Below the pieces are notes generated by a model. That model saw nothing but the letters and a program-made list of their open reading frames with translations. It did not search any database and was not told the DNA's origin. A stretch of 64,000 nucleotides of DNA, taken from Streptomyces sp. PCS3-D2 (GTDB lineage: Bacteria; Actinomycetota; Actinomycetes; Streptomycetales; Streptomycetaceae). The position numbers and the translations under genes were made by a program. This document shows, piece by piece, positions 27,031 through 36,709 of this stretch. The stretch covers positions 3,573,001 to 3,637,000 of the forward strand of contig NZ_CP097800.1 of the NCBI RefSeq assembly GCF_000612545.2, written 5' to 3'. Positions within the stretch are counted from its first letter, which is position 1. Every line of letters begins with the position of its first letter.

Positions 27031-27074
27031 CACAACGGCGCCATCGCGGTCAGGTCCACGATGGCGCCGTTGTG
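27031..27074. terminator. Hairpin terminator between convergent genes
   Basis: A perfect 16-bp stem (CACAACGGCGCCATCG) with a 12-base loop lies between the PPOX stop (26983) and the convergent Rieske-like gene end (27118). Confidence 0.85.
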
Positions 27075-27117
27075 TGGGGGTAGCGCCTGAGCGATCTGGA
27101 ACGACGGGGGAATCGCT

Positions 27118-27432
27118 TCAGGCACTGCGGGGGGTGGCGGTGGTGATGTCGGGTTCGAAGAGCTGGTGGTCCCGCTGGTCGAGATTGACGAAGACCATTC
27201 CGTAGCGCACTTCGCAGCGGACGGGCTGCGGCGCGCCGCGCGGGCGGCGCAGGCACCGATAGGCACGTACGTCCTCGTCCTCCTCGCGCACGATGACGAT
27301 CGGTTGGCCGAAGAGGGTCACCATCAACGAGTCGCCGGGGTGGGGGATGGCCGTGGCGAGGTCGATGAACTGCCAACCGGAGCGGTAGGCGGACGCCATC
27401 TCGCGGCGGAAGCCGCGGTCGTCGGGGGTCAC
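27118..27432 (-). CDS. Rieske-like protein lacking the iron-sulfur ligands
   Basis: A 104-residue protein resembling the N-terminal Rieske module of ring-hydroxylating dioxygenases: SGWQFIDLATAIPHPGDSLMVTLFGQPIVIVREEDEDVRAYRCLRRPRGAP, then directly YGMVFVNLDQRD, the stretch that follows the Rieske domain in those enzymes. The CxH and CxxH ligand pairs are not recognisable: RHRGA has become RRPRGA and the second loop is deleted. It cannot bind a normal [2Fe-2S] cluster, so a binding or scaffold role is more likely. GTG 27432 overlaps the stop of the upstream repeat-peptide gene by 4 bases (GTGA), which argues that the two work together. Confidence 0.6.
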   Translation of the reverse strand: MTPDDRGFRREMASAYRSGWQFIDLATAIPHPGDSLMVTLFGQPIVIVREEDEDVRAYRCLRRPRGAPQPVRCEVRYGMVFVNLDQRDHQLFEPDITTATPRSA

Positions 27433-27686
27433 GCGGACACCGTCGCAGGAGTCTCGGTCCAGCCGGTGTCGTCCTTGCCGCCGAGGTCGGCGGCGGTCCA
27501 GCCGGTGTCCGCGTACTTGCCCACGGGCGCCGTGGTCCAGCCGGTGTCGAACTCCGTGCTCGTCAGGCTCGTACCCTGACCGCCCCCAACGCTCCCCGCG
27601 TCACTTTCGACGGCGCTGACTGCCCCAAAAACCGCAACGGCGGAGAAACCTATGGCAAGCACCGAGCGAAGCATTCTCTTGTACAT
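27429..27686 (-). CDS. Exported DTGWT-repeat small protein (possible precursor peptide)
   Basis: ATG 27686 gives an 85-residue product with a Sec-type leader (MYKRMLRSVLAIGFSAVAVFGAVSAV). The polar tail carries three copies of DTGWT at residues 47-51, 60-64 and 73-77, with an exact 13-residue period. The period and the aromatic core in each unit are reminiscent of multi-core peptide precursors; a signal-peptide-bearing repeat protein is the conservative reading. It is translationally coupled to the Rieske-like gene and divergent from a LuxR-type regulator. Function is unknown. Confidence 0.65.
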   Translation of the reverse strand: MYKRMLRSVLAIGFSAVAVFGAVSAVESDAGSVGGGQGTSLTSTEFDTGWTTAPVGKYADTGWTAADLGGKDDTGWTETPATVSA

Positions 27687-27833
27687 GGTCGGCTTCGTCC
27701 TCACTTGATGGAATCCTCTCCCCCGCGTGTCAGACGATGGCTCATTCAGGCACGTCAATGCCACAGGGACGATGCATCATGTTCTTGCATGTTCAGGACC
27801 CTGGGGGGTGGAGATTTGACGCAAAAAGGGACA

Positions 27834-28862
27834 ATGGCGACACATCCCCACCCCGTCACGTCCATGTGCGCCGAGGGAACCCGGCTCTACGCGGCTGCCC
27901 TGAGCACCGGCCGGATCGCTCGGGGAGAGATCCAGAACGCCCCCTGCCTGCTGGAACTGGCCCTTCTGCAGCCCGACCCGGATGACGCCAACCAACTCCG
28001 CCCGGTTCCCCCGTCGGTGGCTCTGGCGCAACGACTCCATCCGATTGAACGCGAGATCCAGGACCGCCGACGCAGCGCTGTAGATCTCACCGACACTTTC
28101 GAGCCTTTCCTGGCCATCAGCGCGCAGAGCCCGGCCGACACCCATGCCATCACGGTGCTGGAGGGTTTCGAAAGGATCAACGCCGCGCTGAACCTCGCGA
28201 CGGCCGAATGCCACACCGAGGTGCTGACGGTCCAGCCGGGCGGAGCGCGCCCCTCCGAGGCTCTCACACAGGCCCTGGAACGCGACCAGCCGCTGATCGA
28301 CCGCGGGGTCAGCATACGGACCCTCTACCAGCACACCGCGCGGCACAGCCAGGGCACCCTCGCCTACGTGGACCGCATCTCCACGGGCAAGGTGGAGATC
28401 CGCACGCTCGAAGAGCTGATAGAGCGCCTCATCGTCTTCGACCGGACGGTCGCCTTCATCCCGGTGAGCGACGACCGCCGGGTCGCGCTGGAACTGCGCC
28501 ACCCCGGCCTCGTCGACTACCTCATCAAGGTGTTCGAGCAGCTGTGGCACCGCGCCGTGCCCCTCACGGAGGAGGTGACGTACCGCAGCACCCCCGGCGG
28601 CATCACGGGCGTGCAGCGCACCATCGCCCAGCTCCTCATCGAGGGGCACGTGGACGAGGCCATCGCCCGCCGCCTGGGCATGAACGTCCGCACCTGCCGC
28701 GCCCACATCGCCAAGCTCGCCACCACCCTCGGCAGCGGCAGCCGGGCCCAGCTCGGCTACCTCATCGCGCAGTCCGGCATCCTGGGCCGCCCCTCCACCC
28801 CACAGGAGTGCGGGGAGCCCGGCCCGGGCCACGACCCGCACCAGGACCCGGAAGACCTGTAG
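27834..28862 (+). CDS. LuxR-type transcriptional regulator with TrmB/PLD-like sensor region
   Basis: About 342 residues. The C-terminal third carries a LuxR-type helix-turn-helix (TGVQRTIAQLLIEGHVDEAIARRLGMNVRTCRAHIAKLATTLGSGSRAQLGYLIAQSGIL). The N-terminal part matches the regulators whose middle region looks like a TrmB/phospholipase-D-like sensor (ITVLEGFERINAALNLATAECHTEVLTVQPGGARP, LIDRGVSIRTLYQHTARHSQGT, RTVAFIPVSDDRRVALELRHPGLVDYLIKVFEQLWHRAVPL). Such regulators are abundant in Streptomyces beside small secreted peptides and natural-product loci. It is divergent from the DTGWT-peptide gene, so autoregulated control of that pair is a sound inference. The start is uncertain: ATG 27834 is used here, and TTG 27816 with GGTGGAG is an alternative. 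Confidence 0.82.
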   Translation: MATHPHPVTSMCAEGTRLYAAALSTGRIARGEIQNAPCLLELALLQPDPDDANQLRPVPPSVALAQRLHPIEREIQDRRRSAVDLTDTFEPFLAISAQSPADTHAITVLEGFERINAALNLATAECHTEVLTVQPGGARPSEALTQALERDQPLIDRGVSIRTLYQHTARHSQGTLAYVDRISTGKVEIRTLEELIERLIVFDRTVAFIPVSDDRRVALELRHPGLVDYLIKVFEQLWHRAVPLTEEVTYRSTPGGITGVQRTIAQLLIEGHVDEAIARRLGMNVRTCRAHIAKLATTLGSGSRAQLGYLIAQSGILGRPSTPQECGEPGPGHDPHQDPEDL

Positions 28863-28914
28863 AGCCCCCTTGGGAGCTTCCCGGAGGCCACCCGGAGTGC
28901 CCCGGGAAAAGCCT

Positions 28915-28948
28915 TCAGGCCCCGCCCCGTGGAGGGGCGGAGCCTGAG
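28915..28948. terminator. Hairpin terminator between the regulator and hspR
   Basis: CAGGCCCCGCCCC pairs with GGGGCGGAGCCTG (one G-T pair) around a short loop, between the convergent stops at 28862 and 28982. Confidence 0.75.
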
Positions 28949-28981
28949 AAGTGTGCTGCCGGGGCCGGGACGGGCCGCCGC

Positions 28982-29452
28982 TCAGTCCATCGGGCGCTTG
29001 GGGGTCGGGCGCCAGACCACCAGGGCGCTGCCCGGCTGCGGCGGCTGGTACGGGACCAGGTCCCGCCGGTAGGAGGCGTGCACCTGGGCCTCGCGGGCCC
29101 GCAGCGTGGCCGCCGCACCGTCCACCGCGGCGGAGAGCTCGGCGACGCGCTGCTGGAGCGCGGCCACCTGGTTCTCCAGCTCGATGATCCGCTTGATGCC
29201 CGCCAGGTTGATGCCCTCGTCCTGGGACAGCGCCTGCACCGTGCGGAGCAGCTCGATGTCCCGGGCCGAGTAGCGCCGGCCGCGCCCGGCCGTACGGTCC
29301 GGGGAGACCAGGCCGAGGCGGTCGTACTGGCGGAGGGTCTGCGGATGCAGGCCCGAGAGCTGGGCGGCCACCGAGATCACGTAGACCGGGGTCTCGTCGG
29401 TGAGTGGGTAACCGCTTCCCAGACGGGAAGACTGTCGTCGGCGGCCGTCCAT
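28982..29452 (-). CDS. hspR: Heat-shock repressor HspR (MerR family)
   Basis: A 156-residue MerR-family repressor that binds HAIR sites and needs DnaK as corepressor, closing a feedback loop on the dnaK operon and clpB. The HTH is near residues 24-55 (YVISVAAQLSGLHPQTLRQYDRLGLVSPDRT); GRGRRYSARDIELLRTVQALSQDEGINLAGIKRIIELE follows, then a coiled coil with the pattern of dimerising helices. It begins one base after dnaJ ends (ATG 29452, dnaJ stop 29454-29456) and is the last gene of the operon. Confidence 0.97.
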   Translation of the reverse strand: MDGRRRQSSRLGSGYPLTDETPVYVISVAAQLSGLHPQTLRQYDRLGLVSPDRTAGRGRRYSARDIELLRTVQALSQDEGINLAGIKRIIELENQVAALQQRVAELSAAVDGAAATLRAREAQVHASYRRDLVPYQPPQPGSALVVWRPTPKRPMD

Positions 29453-29453
29453 G

Positions 29454-30632
29454 TCATGCTCCCTTCGCGGACTCGAACAGCGCGGAGCGCGGGTCCTGCG
29501 ACTCCGTCGCCTCGCGGTACATCTCCAGCGCCTCGCGGGCCTTGTCCGACAGCTCGGTCGGAACCGCCACTTCCACGGTGACCAGCAGGTCCCCGCGGGT
29601 GCCGTCCTTGCGGACCGCCCCCTTGCCGCGGGCCCGCATCGTACGCCCGTTCGGGGTGCCCGGGGGCAGTTTCAGCGTGACCGACGGGCCGTTCAGGGTC
29701 GGGACCTTGATGTCGGCGCCCAGCGCCGCCTCCGCGAACGTCACCGGGACGGTCACCGTGAGGTTGTCGTCCTTGCGCCCGAACACCGGGTGGGTGCCGA
29801 CGTGCACGACCACGTAGAGGTCGCCGGCCGGACCGCCCCGCTCGCCCGGAGCGCCCTTGCCGCGCAGCCGGATCCGCTGGCCGTCGGAGACGCCCGCCGG
29901 GATCCGGACCTGCATGGTGCGGGAGCTGCGGGCCCGGCCGCTGCCCTTGCACACGTCACACGGGGTCTCCGCGATCAGGCCGCGGCCCTTGCAGTCCGCG
30001 CAGGGGTCGGTCAGCGAGAAGCCGCCGCCGCTGCCCCGCGAGACCTGGCCGGTGCCGACGCAGGTCGGGCACACCCGGGGGGTGCCGTTCTTGTCGCCGG
30101 TGCCCGAACAGGCCTTGCAGGGCGCCTGCGAGGACATCCGGAGCGGGACCGTGGCCCCGTCCACCGCCTCCGTGAAGGAGAGGGTGACCTCCGACTCGAT
30201 GTCCTGGCCGCGGCGCGGCTGGGTACGGGTGCCCGCACCCGGGCCGGCGCCGCGGTTGAAGAGGCCGCCGAAGACGTCGCCCAGGCCGCCGCCGAAGCCG
30301 CCGGCCTGGCCGCCCTGCTGGGTGCCGCCGAAGAGGTCGCCCAGGTCGAAGTTGAACGAGCCGCCGCCGCCCGGCCCGGGGCGGAAGCCACCGCTGCCGA
30401 ACAGGGCGCGCGCCTCGTCGTACTCCTTGCGCTTCTTGGCGTCCCCGAGGATGTCGTTCGCCTCGGAGATCTCCTTGAAGCGCTCCTCGGCGGCGGCGTC
30501 GCCCTTGTTGGCGTCCGGGTGGAACTCGCGCGCGAGCTTCCGGTACGCCTTCTTGATCTCGGCCTCGGTGGCGTCCTTCGGGACACCGAGGACCTTGTAG
30601 TAGTCCTTCTCGACGAAGTCCTTCGTGTTCAT
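29454..30632 (-). CDS. dnaJ: Hsp40 co-chaperone DnaJ
   Basis: Co-chaperone that stimulates DnaK ATPase and delivers clients. The 392-residue product has a J-domain (KDYYKVLGVPKDATEAEIKKAYRKLAREFHPDANKG, with the HPD motif) and a Gly/Phe-rich linker (residues 85-140). The zinc domain has four CxxCxGxG-type repeats (CKACSGTGDKNG, CPTCVGTGQVSRG, CADCKGRG, CDVCKGSG). Two C-terminal substrate-binding beta-sandwich domains follow. ATG 30632 has AGGAGG upstream. It follows grpE by about 28 bases. Confidence 0.98.
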   Translation of the reverse strand: MNTKDFVEKDYYKVLGVPKDATEAEIKKAYRKLAREFHPDANKGDAAAEERFKEISEANDILGDAKKRKEYDEARALFGSGGFRPGPGGGGSFNFDLGDLFGGTQQGGQAGGFGGGLGDVFGGLFNRGAGPGAGTRTQPRRGQDIESEVTLSFTEAVDGATVPLRMSSQAPCKACSGTGDKNGTPRVCPTCVGTGQVSRGSGGGFSLTDPCADCKGRGLIAETPCDVCKGSGRARSSRTMQVRIPAGVSDGQRIRLRGKGAPGERGGPAGDLYVVVHVGTHPVFGRKDDNLTVTVPVTFAEAALGADIKVPTLNGPSVTLKLPPGTPNGRTMRARGKGAVRKDGTRGDLLVTVEVAVPTELSDKAREALEMYREATESQDPRSALFESAKGA

Positions 30633-30660
30633 CCCCGGTGTCCCTCCTCCCGCGCTGCCT

Positions 30661-31325
30661 CTACGTGTACTGCGTCAGCCCTTGTCGGCTGCATCCGCGT
30701 CCTCGCCGGACGGCTTGTCGCCCTCCGCGGACTCGGACTTGGGGCCGCGCCCGGCTGGGGCTCGCGACCCGTGCGGGACGGATCGTACGCTCGCCGATCC
30801 GGTACCCCGGCTGCAGGATCGCCACGCAGGTCGTCTCGGTGACGTCCGGCGCGTACGAGTGCATCAGGGCCTCGTGGACCGTCGGGTCGAAGGGCTCGCC
30901 CTCCTTGCCGAACTGCTGCAGGCCCATCTTGGCGGCGACCGTCTCCAGCGATTCGGCCACCGACTTGAAGCCGCCGACCAGCTCGCCGTGCTCCCGCGCC
31001 CGACCGATGTCGTCGAGCGTGGGCAGGAGCTCCGTCAGGAGGGACGCGACCGCGATCTCCTTGACGGTGATCCGGTCCCGCTCCACCCGGCGGCGGTAGT
31101 TCTGGTACTCCGCCTGGAGCCGCTGGAGGTCCGTGGTGCGCTCACCGAGCGCGGTACGGGCCTGGTCCAGCTGCGCCAGCAGGGCCACGTCCTGTGCGCT
31201 GTCCCCGGCCGGGGCCGCACCCTCCGCCGTGTCGGCGGAGTCGGCGGCCTTCGGCTCGGCGTCGTCCTGAGCGGCGTCGGCGGGGACTTCGGGCTTCTCG
31301 TCGAAGCCCGGGGTCTCCTCCGACA

Positions 31326-31326
<1 letters not shown>
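30661..31326 (-). CDS. grpE: Nucleotide exchange factor GrpE, C-terminal tail frameshifted
   Basis: DnaK nucleotide-exchange factor. The core is normal: acidic N-terminus, long coiled coil (LLAQLDQARTALGERTTDLQRLQAEYQNYRRRVERDRI) and beta domain (EGEPFDPTVHEALMHSYAPDVTETTCVAILQPGYRIGERTIRPARV). After RPARVA the frame turns into an Arg-rich tail ending at 30661. One base out of frame, the same DNA encodes an acidic GrpE-like tail (GPKSESAEGDKPSGEDADAADKG) ending at TGA 30675-30677. This is a one-base change in the poorly conserved tail, real or a sequencing error; the chaperone core is intact. GrpE starts at ATG 31326, overlapping the dnaK stop. Confidence 0.93.
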
Positions 31327-33269
<1,943 letters not shown>

Positions 33270-33382
33270 TTAGCCGCCGCTTACGCGCAACCCCGCGCCC
33301 TCCCGACGACCGGACGGCCGGACGAGGGACCCGCGCCGCGCGGCGCGCCGGGGCCGCACCGCACATGCGGCAGCGTGCTGGC

Positions 33383-33919
33383 ATGCCGCTCACACTCACC
33401 GCCCCCCGGCTCCGGGCACGGCGGCCCGCCGCCCCGCCGGCGAAGCGGGTGCTCGACCTCGTCGGGGCGGTGATCCTGCTCGCCGTGCTCGGCCTGCCGC
33501 TCGCGGCCGTCACCGCGCTGCTGTACGCGACCCGGGGCGGGCGGCCCTTCGCACGGCGGCCCGCGGCGGGCCTCGCCGGGCGGCCGTTTCGGACCTGGCG
33601 CTTCGACACGGCCGGGCCGGGCCGGACGGGCGCCCTGCTGGAGCGCTGCGCGCTCGACGGCCTCCCCCAGCTGCTCAACGTGGTCCGCGGCGAGATGTCG
33701 CTGGTCGGTCCGCGGCCCGAGGCCCGCACGGATCGCCCGGAGCGGCTTCTCGTACGCCCCGGAATGACCGGATTGTGGCAGGTGAGCGCACGCTCCGACC
33801 TCCCCTGGGAGGAGATGGCGCTGCTCGACCGGCATTATGTGGAGAACCACTGGCTCGGGATGGACCTGGCGATCCTCGCCCAGACCCCGCGGGCGGCCTA
33901 CCGACGAAGGCTCGCCTGA
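33383..33919 (+). CDS. Short bacterial sugar transferase (undecaprenyl-phosphate type)
   Basis: A 178-residue protein starting MPLTLTAPRL. One membrane helix (VLDLVGAVILLAVLGLPLAAVTALLYATRGG) precedes a compact sugar-transferase domain with LDGLPQLLNVVRGEMSLVGPRPE, VRPGMTGLWQVSARSDLPWEEMALLDRHYVENHWLGMDLAILAQT. These are the catalytic signatures of enzymes that load the first sugar phosphate on undecaprenyl phosphate for exopolysaccharide synthesis. The middle of the domain is shorter than in typical 200-residue catalytic units, so activity needs proof. No polysaccharide genes are next to it. ATG 33365 is an alternative start. Confidence 0.82.
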   Translation: MPLTLTAPRLRARRPAAPPAKRVLDLVGAVILLAVLGLPLAAVTALLYATRGGRPFARRPAAGLAGRPFRTWRFDTAGPGRTGALLERCALDGLPQLLNVVRGEMSLVGPRPEARTDRPERLLVRPGMTGLWQVSARSDLPWEEMALLDRHYVENHWLGMDLAILAQTPRAAYRRRLA

Positions 33920-33980
33920 GCGACACAGATCACCGCACACTCAGCTACATTGCGGCGTCGGGAATGGGTAACCTCAAGCC

Positions 33981-34007
33981 TTGACTTCATAAGTTACCGC
34001 TTAGTAA
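33981..34007 (+). promoter_or_regulatory. Promoter and inverted-repeat operator for the Fe-S oxidoreductase gene
   Basis: TTGACT (33981) and TAGTAA (34002) are candidate -35 and -10 hexamers with a 15-base spacer, in locally AT-rich DNA. TTAC-N6-GTAA (33994-34007) and GGTAAC/GTTACC (33967, 33993) form overlapping inverted repeats of the kind bound by TetR-type repressors. Confidence 0.45.
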
Positions 34008-34029
34008 GTGCCGCCCGAGGAGCCCTCCC

Positions 34030-36621
34030 ATGCAACTCGCCGCGATCATCGTGTCGCTGGTCCTGACGGTGGTCGGCGTCGCGCTGCTCGCACGAGCCGT
34101 GGCGCAGATCTACCGCTTCGTGAAGATCGGTCAGCCCGTACCGGCCGGCAGCCGCACGGACGACCCGAAGGCCCGAACCCTGACCCTCGTCCGGGAGTTC
34201 CTCGGCCACAGCCGGATGAACCGCTGGGGCATCGTCGGCTTCGCCCACTGGTTCGTCGCGATCGGCTTCCTGACGCTCCCGCCGACCCTGGCGCAGGCCT
34301 ACGGCCAGCTCTTCCAGGCCGACTGGACGCTTCCGGTCCTGGGCGGCTTCCTGCCGTTCGAGCTGTACATCGAGTTCATCGGCCTGATGACGGTCGTCGG
34401 CATCCTGGTCCTGATCGGGATCCGCCTGCTCAGCCTGCCCTCGCGGGCCGGCCGCAAGTCGCGCTTCGCCGGCTCGAAGGCCTGGCAGGCGTACTTCGTC
34501 GAGTACGTCATCCTCACCATCGGCCTCGCGATCCTGTGCCTGCGCGGCCTTGAGGGCGCCATCCACCACGTGGACGGCTGGGAACCGGCGTACTTCGTCT
34601 CGTACCCGCTGGTCACGGTCTTCGAGGGGCTGTCGCCGAGCGCGCTGCAGAACGCCATCTACTTCACCGCGATGATCAAGATCGGCACCTCGCTGATCTG
34701 GATGATCGTGGTCTCCCTGAACACCAACATGGGTGTCGCGTGGCACCGGTTCCTGGGCTTCCCGAACATCTGGTTCAAGCGGAACGCCGACGGCGCGACC
34801 GCCCTGGGCGCGCTCCAGCCGATGACCAGCGGCGGCAAGGAGATCGACTTCGAGGACCCGGGCGAGGACGACGTCTTCGGCGTCTCGCAGGTCGAGCAGT
34901 TCTCCTGGAAGGGCATCCTCGACTTCTCCACGTGCACCGAGTGCGGCCGCTGCCAGTCGCAGTGCCCCGCCTGGAACACGGGCAAGCCGCTGTCCCCCAA
35001 GCTGCTGATCATGTCGCTGCGCGACCACGCGCACGCCAAGGCCCCGTACCTGCTGGCCGGCGGCGGCAAGACGATGGAGGGCGAGGAGAAGGCCTCCGAG
35101 GAGCAGCTGGCCGGTGTGCCGGCGACCGCGCTCGCCGAGGCCGAGCGCCCGCTGATCGGCACGGTCGAGGAGAACGGCGTCATCGACCCGGACGTGCTGT
35201 GGTCCTGCACGACCTGCGGTGCCTGCGTGGAGCAGTGCCCGGTCGACATCGAGCACATCGACCACATCGTCGACATGCGCCGCTACCAGGTGATGATCGA
35301 GTCCGCGTTCCCGTCCGAGGCGGGCACGATGCTCAAGAACCTGGAGAAGAAGGGCAACCCCTGGGGCCTGGCGAAGAAGCAGCGCGTCGAGTGGACGAAG
35401 GAGGTCGACTTCGAGGTCCCGATCATCGGCAAGGACGCGGAGGACCTCTCCGAGTTCGACTACCTCTACTGGGTCGGCTGCGCCGGCGCCCTGGAGGACC
35501 GGGCCAAGAAGACCACGAAGGCCTTCGCGGAGCTCCTGAACATCGCGGGCGTCAAGTTCGCGATCATGGGCGGCGACGAGAAGTGCACCGGCGACTCGCC
35601 GCGCCGCCTGGGCAACGAGCCGCTCTTCCAGCAGCTGGGCCAGGAGAACGTGGCCATGCTGAACATGGCGTTCGGCGAGGACGACGAAGATCCTTCGACC
35701 CGTAAGCCGAAGTCGGCGAAGCGGATCGTCTCGACCTGCCCGCACTGCTTCAACACCATCGCGAACGAGTACCCGCAGCTGGGCGGCGAGTACGAGGTCA
35801 TCCACCACACGCAGCTGCTCCAGCACCTGATCGACGAGGGCCGGCTGACGCCGGTGACGCCGGTCGACGGACTGATCACGTACCACGACCCGTGCTACCT
35901 GGGCCGGCACAACAAGGTCTACACGCCGCCGCGCGAGATCATGTCGGCCGTGCCGGGCCTGCGCCAGCAGGAGATGCACCGCCACAAGGAACGGGGCTTC
36001 TGTTGTGGCGCCGGTGGCGCACGGATGTGGATGGAGGAGCGGATCGGCAAGCGCATCAACAACGAGCGCGTCGACGAGGCCCTGTCCCTGAACCCCGACA
36101 TCGTCTCCACCGCCTGCCCGTTCTGCCTGGTCATGTTGACCGACTCGGTCAACGGCAAGAAGAACGAGGGCCAGGCGAAGGAGTCGGTCCAGGTCGTGGA
36201 CGTGGCCCAGCTCCTGCTGGAGTCGGTCAAGGCCCCGGGGCCGACGGAGGAAGAACTGGCCGCCCTGGCGGCCGAGGCGGAGGCCGAGGCCGCTGCGGCA
36301 GCGGCAGCGGCGGAGGCGGAGGCGGAGGCGGAGGCAGCCGCCAAGGCGAAGGCGGCCGAGGAGGCCAAGGCGAAGGCCGAGGCGGAGGCGAAGGCCAAGG
36401 CCAAGGCGGAAGCCGAGGCGAAGGCCAAGGCCGAGGCGGCTGATGCCGAGGCTGAGAAGACCGGAGCCGCGCAGGCGGCGGACGCGAAGCCGGAAGCCGA
36501 AGCGGCGCCGGAGGCCGAGGCTGAGGCCGAGAAGCCGACGTCGCCGCAGACGTCGGCGGAGCCCACGGCCGGGCCCGAGGCTCCGGCTCAGGACGAGGCG
36601 AAGTCCGGAGACGCCAGGTAG
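34030..36621 (+). CDS. Membrane-bound heterodisulfide-reductase-like Fe-S oxidoreductase
   Basis: An 863-residue protein. Five membrane helices in the first 240 residues resemble nitrate reductase gamma/HdrE-type quinone-interacting anchors. Two ferredoxin-type [4Fe-4S] motifs follow (CTECGRCQSQCP at about 303 and CTTCGACVEQCP at about 397), then two CCG domains (CPHCFNTIANEYP, YHDPCYLGRHNKVY, CCGAGGARMWMEE, CPFCLVMLTDS). It should pass electrons between a soluble donor and membrane quinone; the donor is unknown. From memory it matches the conserved actinobacterial protein typified by M. tuberculosis Rv0338c. The last 130 residues are low-complexity Ala/Glu/Lys. ATG 34030 has GAGGAG upstream. 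Confidence 0.9.
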   Translation: MQLAAIIVSLVLTVVGVALLARAVAQIYRFVKIGQPVPAGSRTDDPKARTLTLVREFLGHSRMNRWGIVGFAHWFVAIGFLTLPPTLAQAYGQLFQADWTLPVLGGFLPFELYIEFIGLMTVVGILVLIGIRLLSLPSRAGRKSRFAGSKAWQAYFVEYVILTIGLAILCLRGLEGAIHHVDGWEPAYFVSYPLVTVFEGLSPSALQNAIYFTAMIKIGTSLIWMIVVSLNTNMGVAWHRFLGFPNIWFKRNADGATALGALQPMTSGGKEIDFEDPGEDDVFGVSQVEQFSWKGILDFSTCTECGRCQSQCPAWNTGKPLSPKLLIMSLRDHAHAKAPYLLAGGGKTMEGEEKASEEQLAGVPATALAEAERPLIGTVEENGVIDPDVLWSCTTCGACVEQCPVDIEHIDHIVDMRRYQVMIESAFPSEAGTMLKNLEKKGNPWGLAKKQRVEWTKEVDFEVPIIGKDAEDLSEFDYLYWVGCAGALEDRAKKTTKAFAELLNIAGVKFAIMGGDEKCTGDSPRRLGNEPLFQQLGQENVAMLNMAFGEDDEDPSTRKPKSAKRIVSTCPHCFNTIANEYPQLGGEYEVIHHTQLLQHLIDEGRLTPVTPVDGLITYHDPCYLGRHNKVYTPPREIMSAVPGLRQQEMHRHKERGFCCGAGGARMWMEERIGKRINNERVDEALSLNPDIVSTACPFCLVMLTDSVNGKKNEGQAKESVQVVDVAQLLLESVKAPGPTEEELAALAAEAEAEAAAAAAAAEAEAEAEAAAKAKAAEEAKAKAEAEAKAKAKAEAEAKAKAEAADAEAEKTGAAQAADAKPEAEAAPEAEAEAEKPTSPQTSAEPTAGPEAPAQDEAKSGDAR

Positions 36622-36661
36622 GCACCCGGCCAGTCGGCCGCCCCAACAGCAGGCGACACAG

Positions 36662-36699
36662 CGGAACGGCCGGCCCCCACCCGGGGGCCGGCCGTTCCG
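36662..36699. terminator. Bidirectional hairpin terminator
   Basis: A perfect 17-bp stem (CGGAACGGCCGGCCCCC, loop ACCC) lies between the convergent stops at 36621 and 36710. Confidence 0.88.
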
Positions 36700-36709
36700 G
36701 CGTTTCCGG

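Noticed and set aside
27031-27074. End of an insertion sequence suggested by a 16-bp perfect inverted repeat
   Set aside because: The repeat is a single hairpin between convergent genes, with no transposase; an ordinary terminator explains it.
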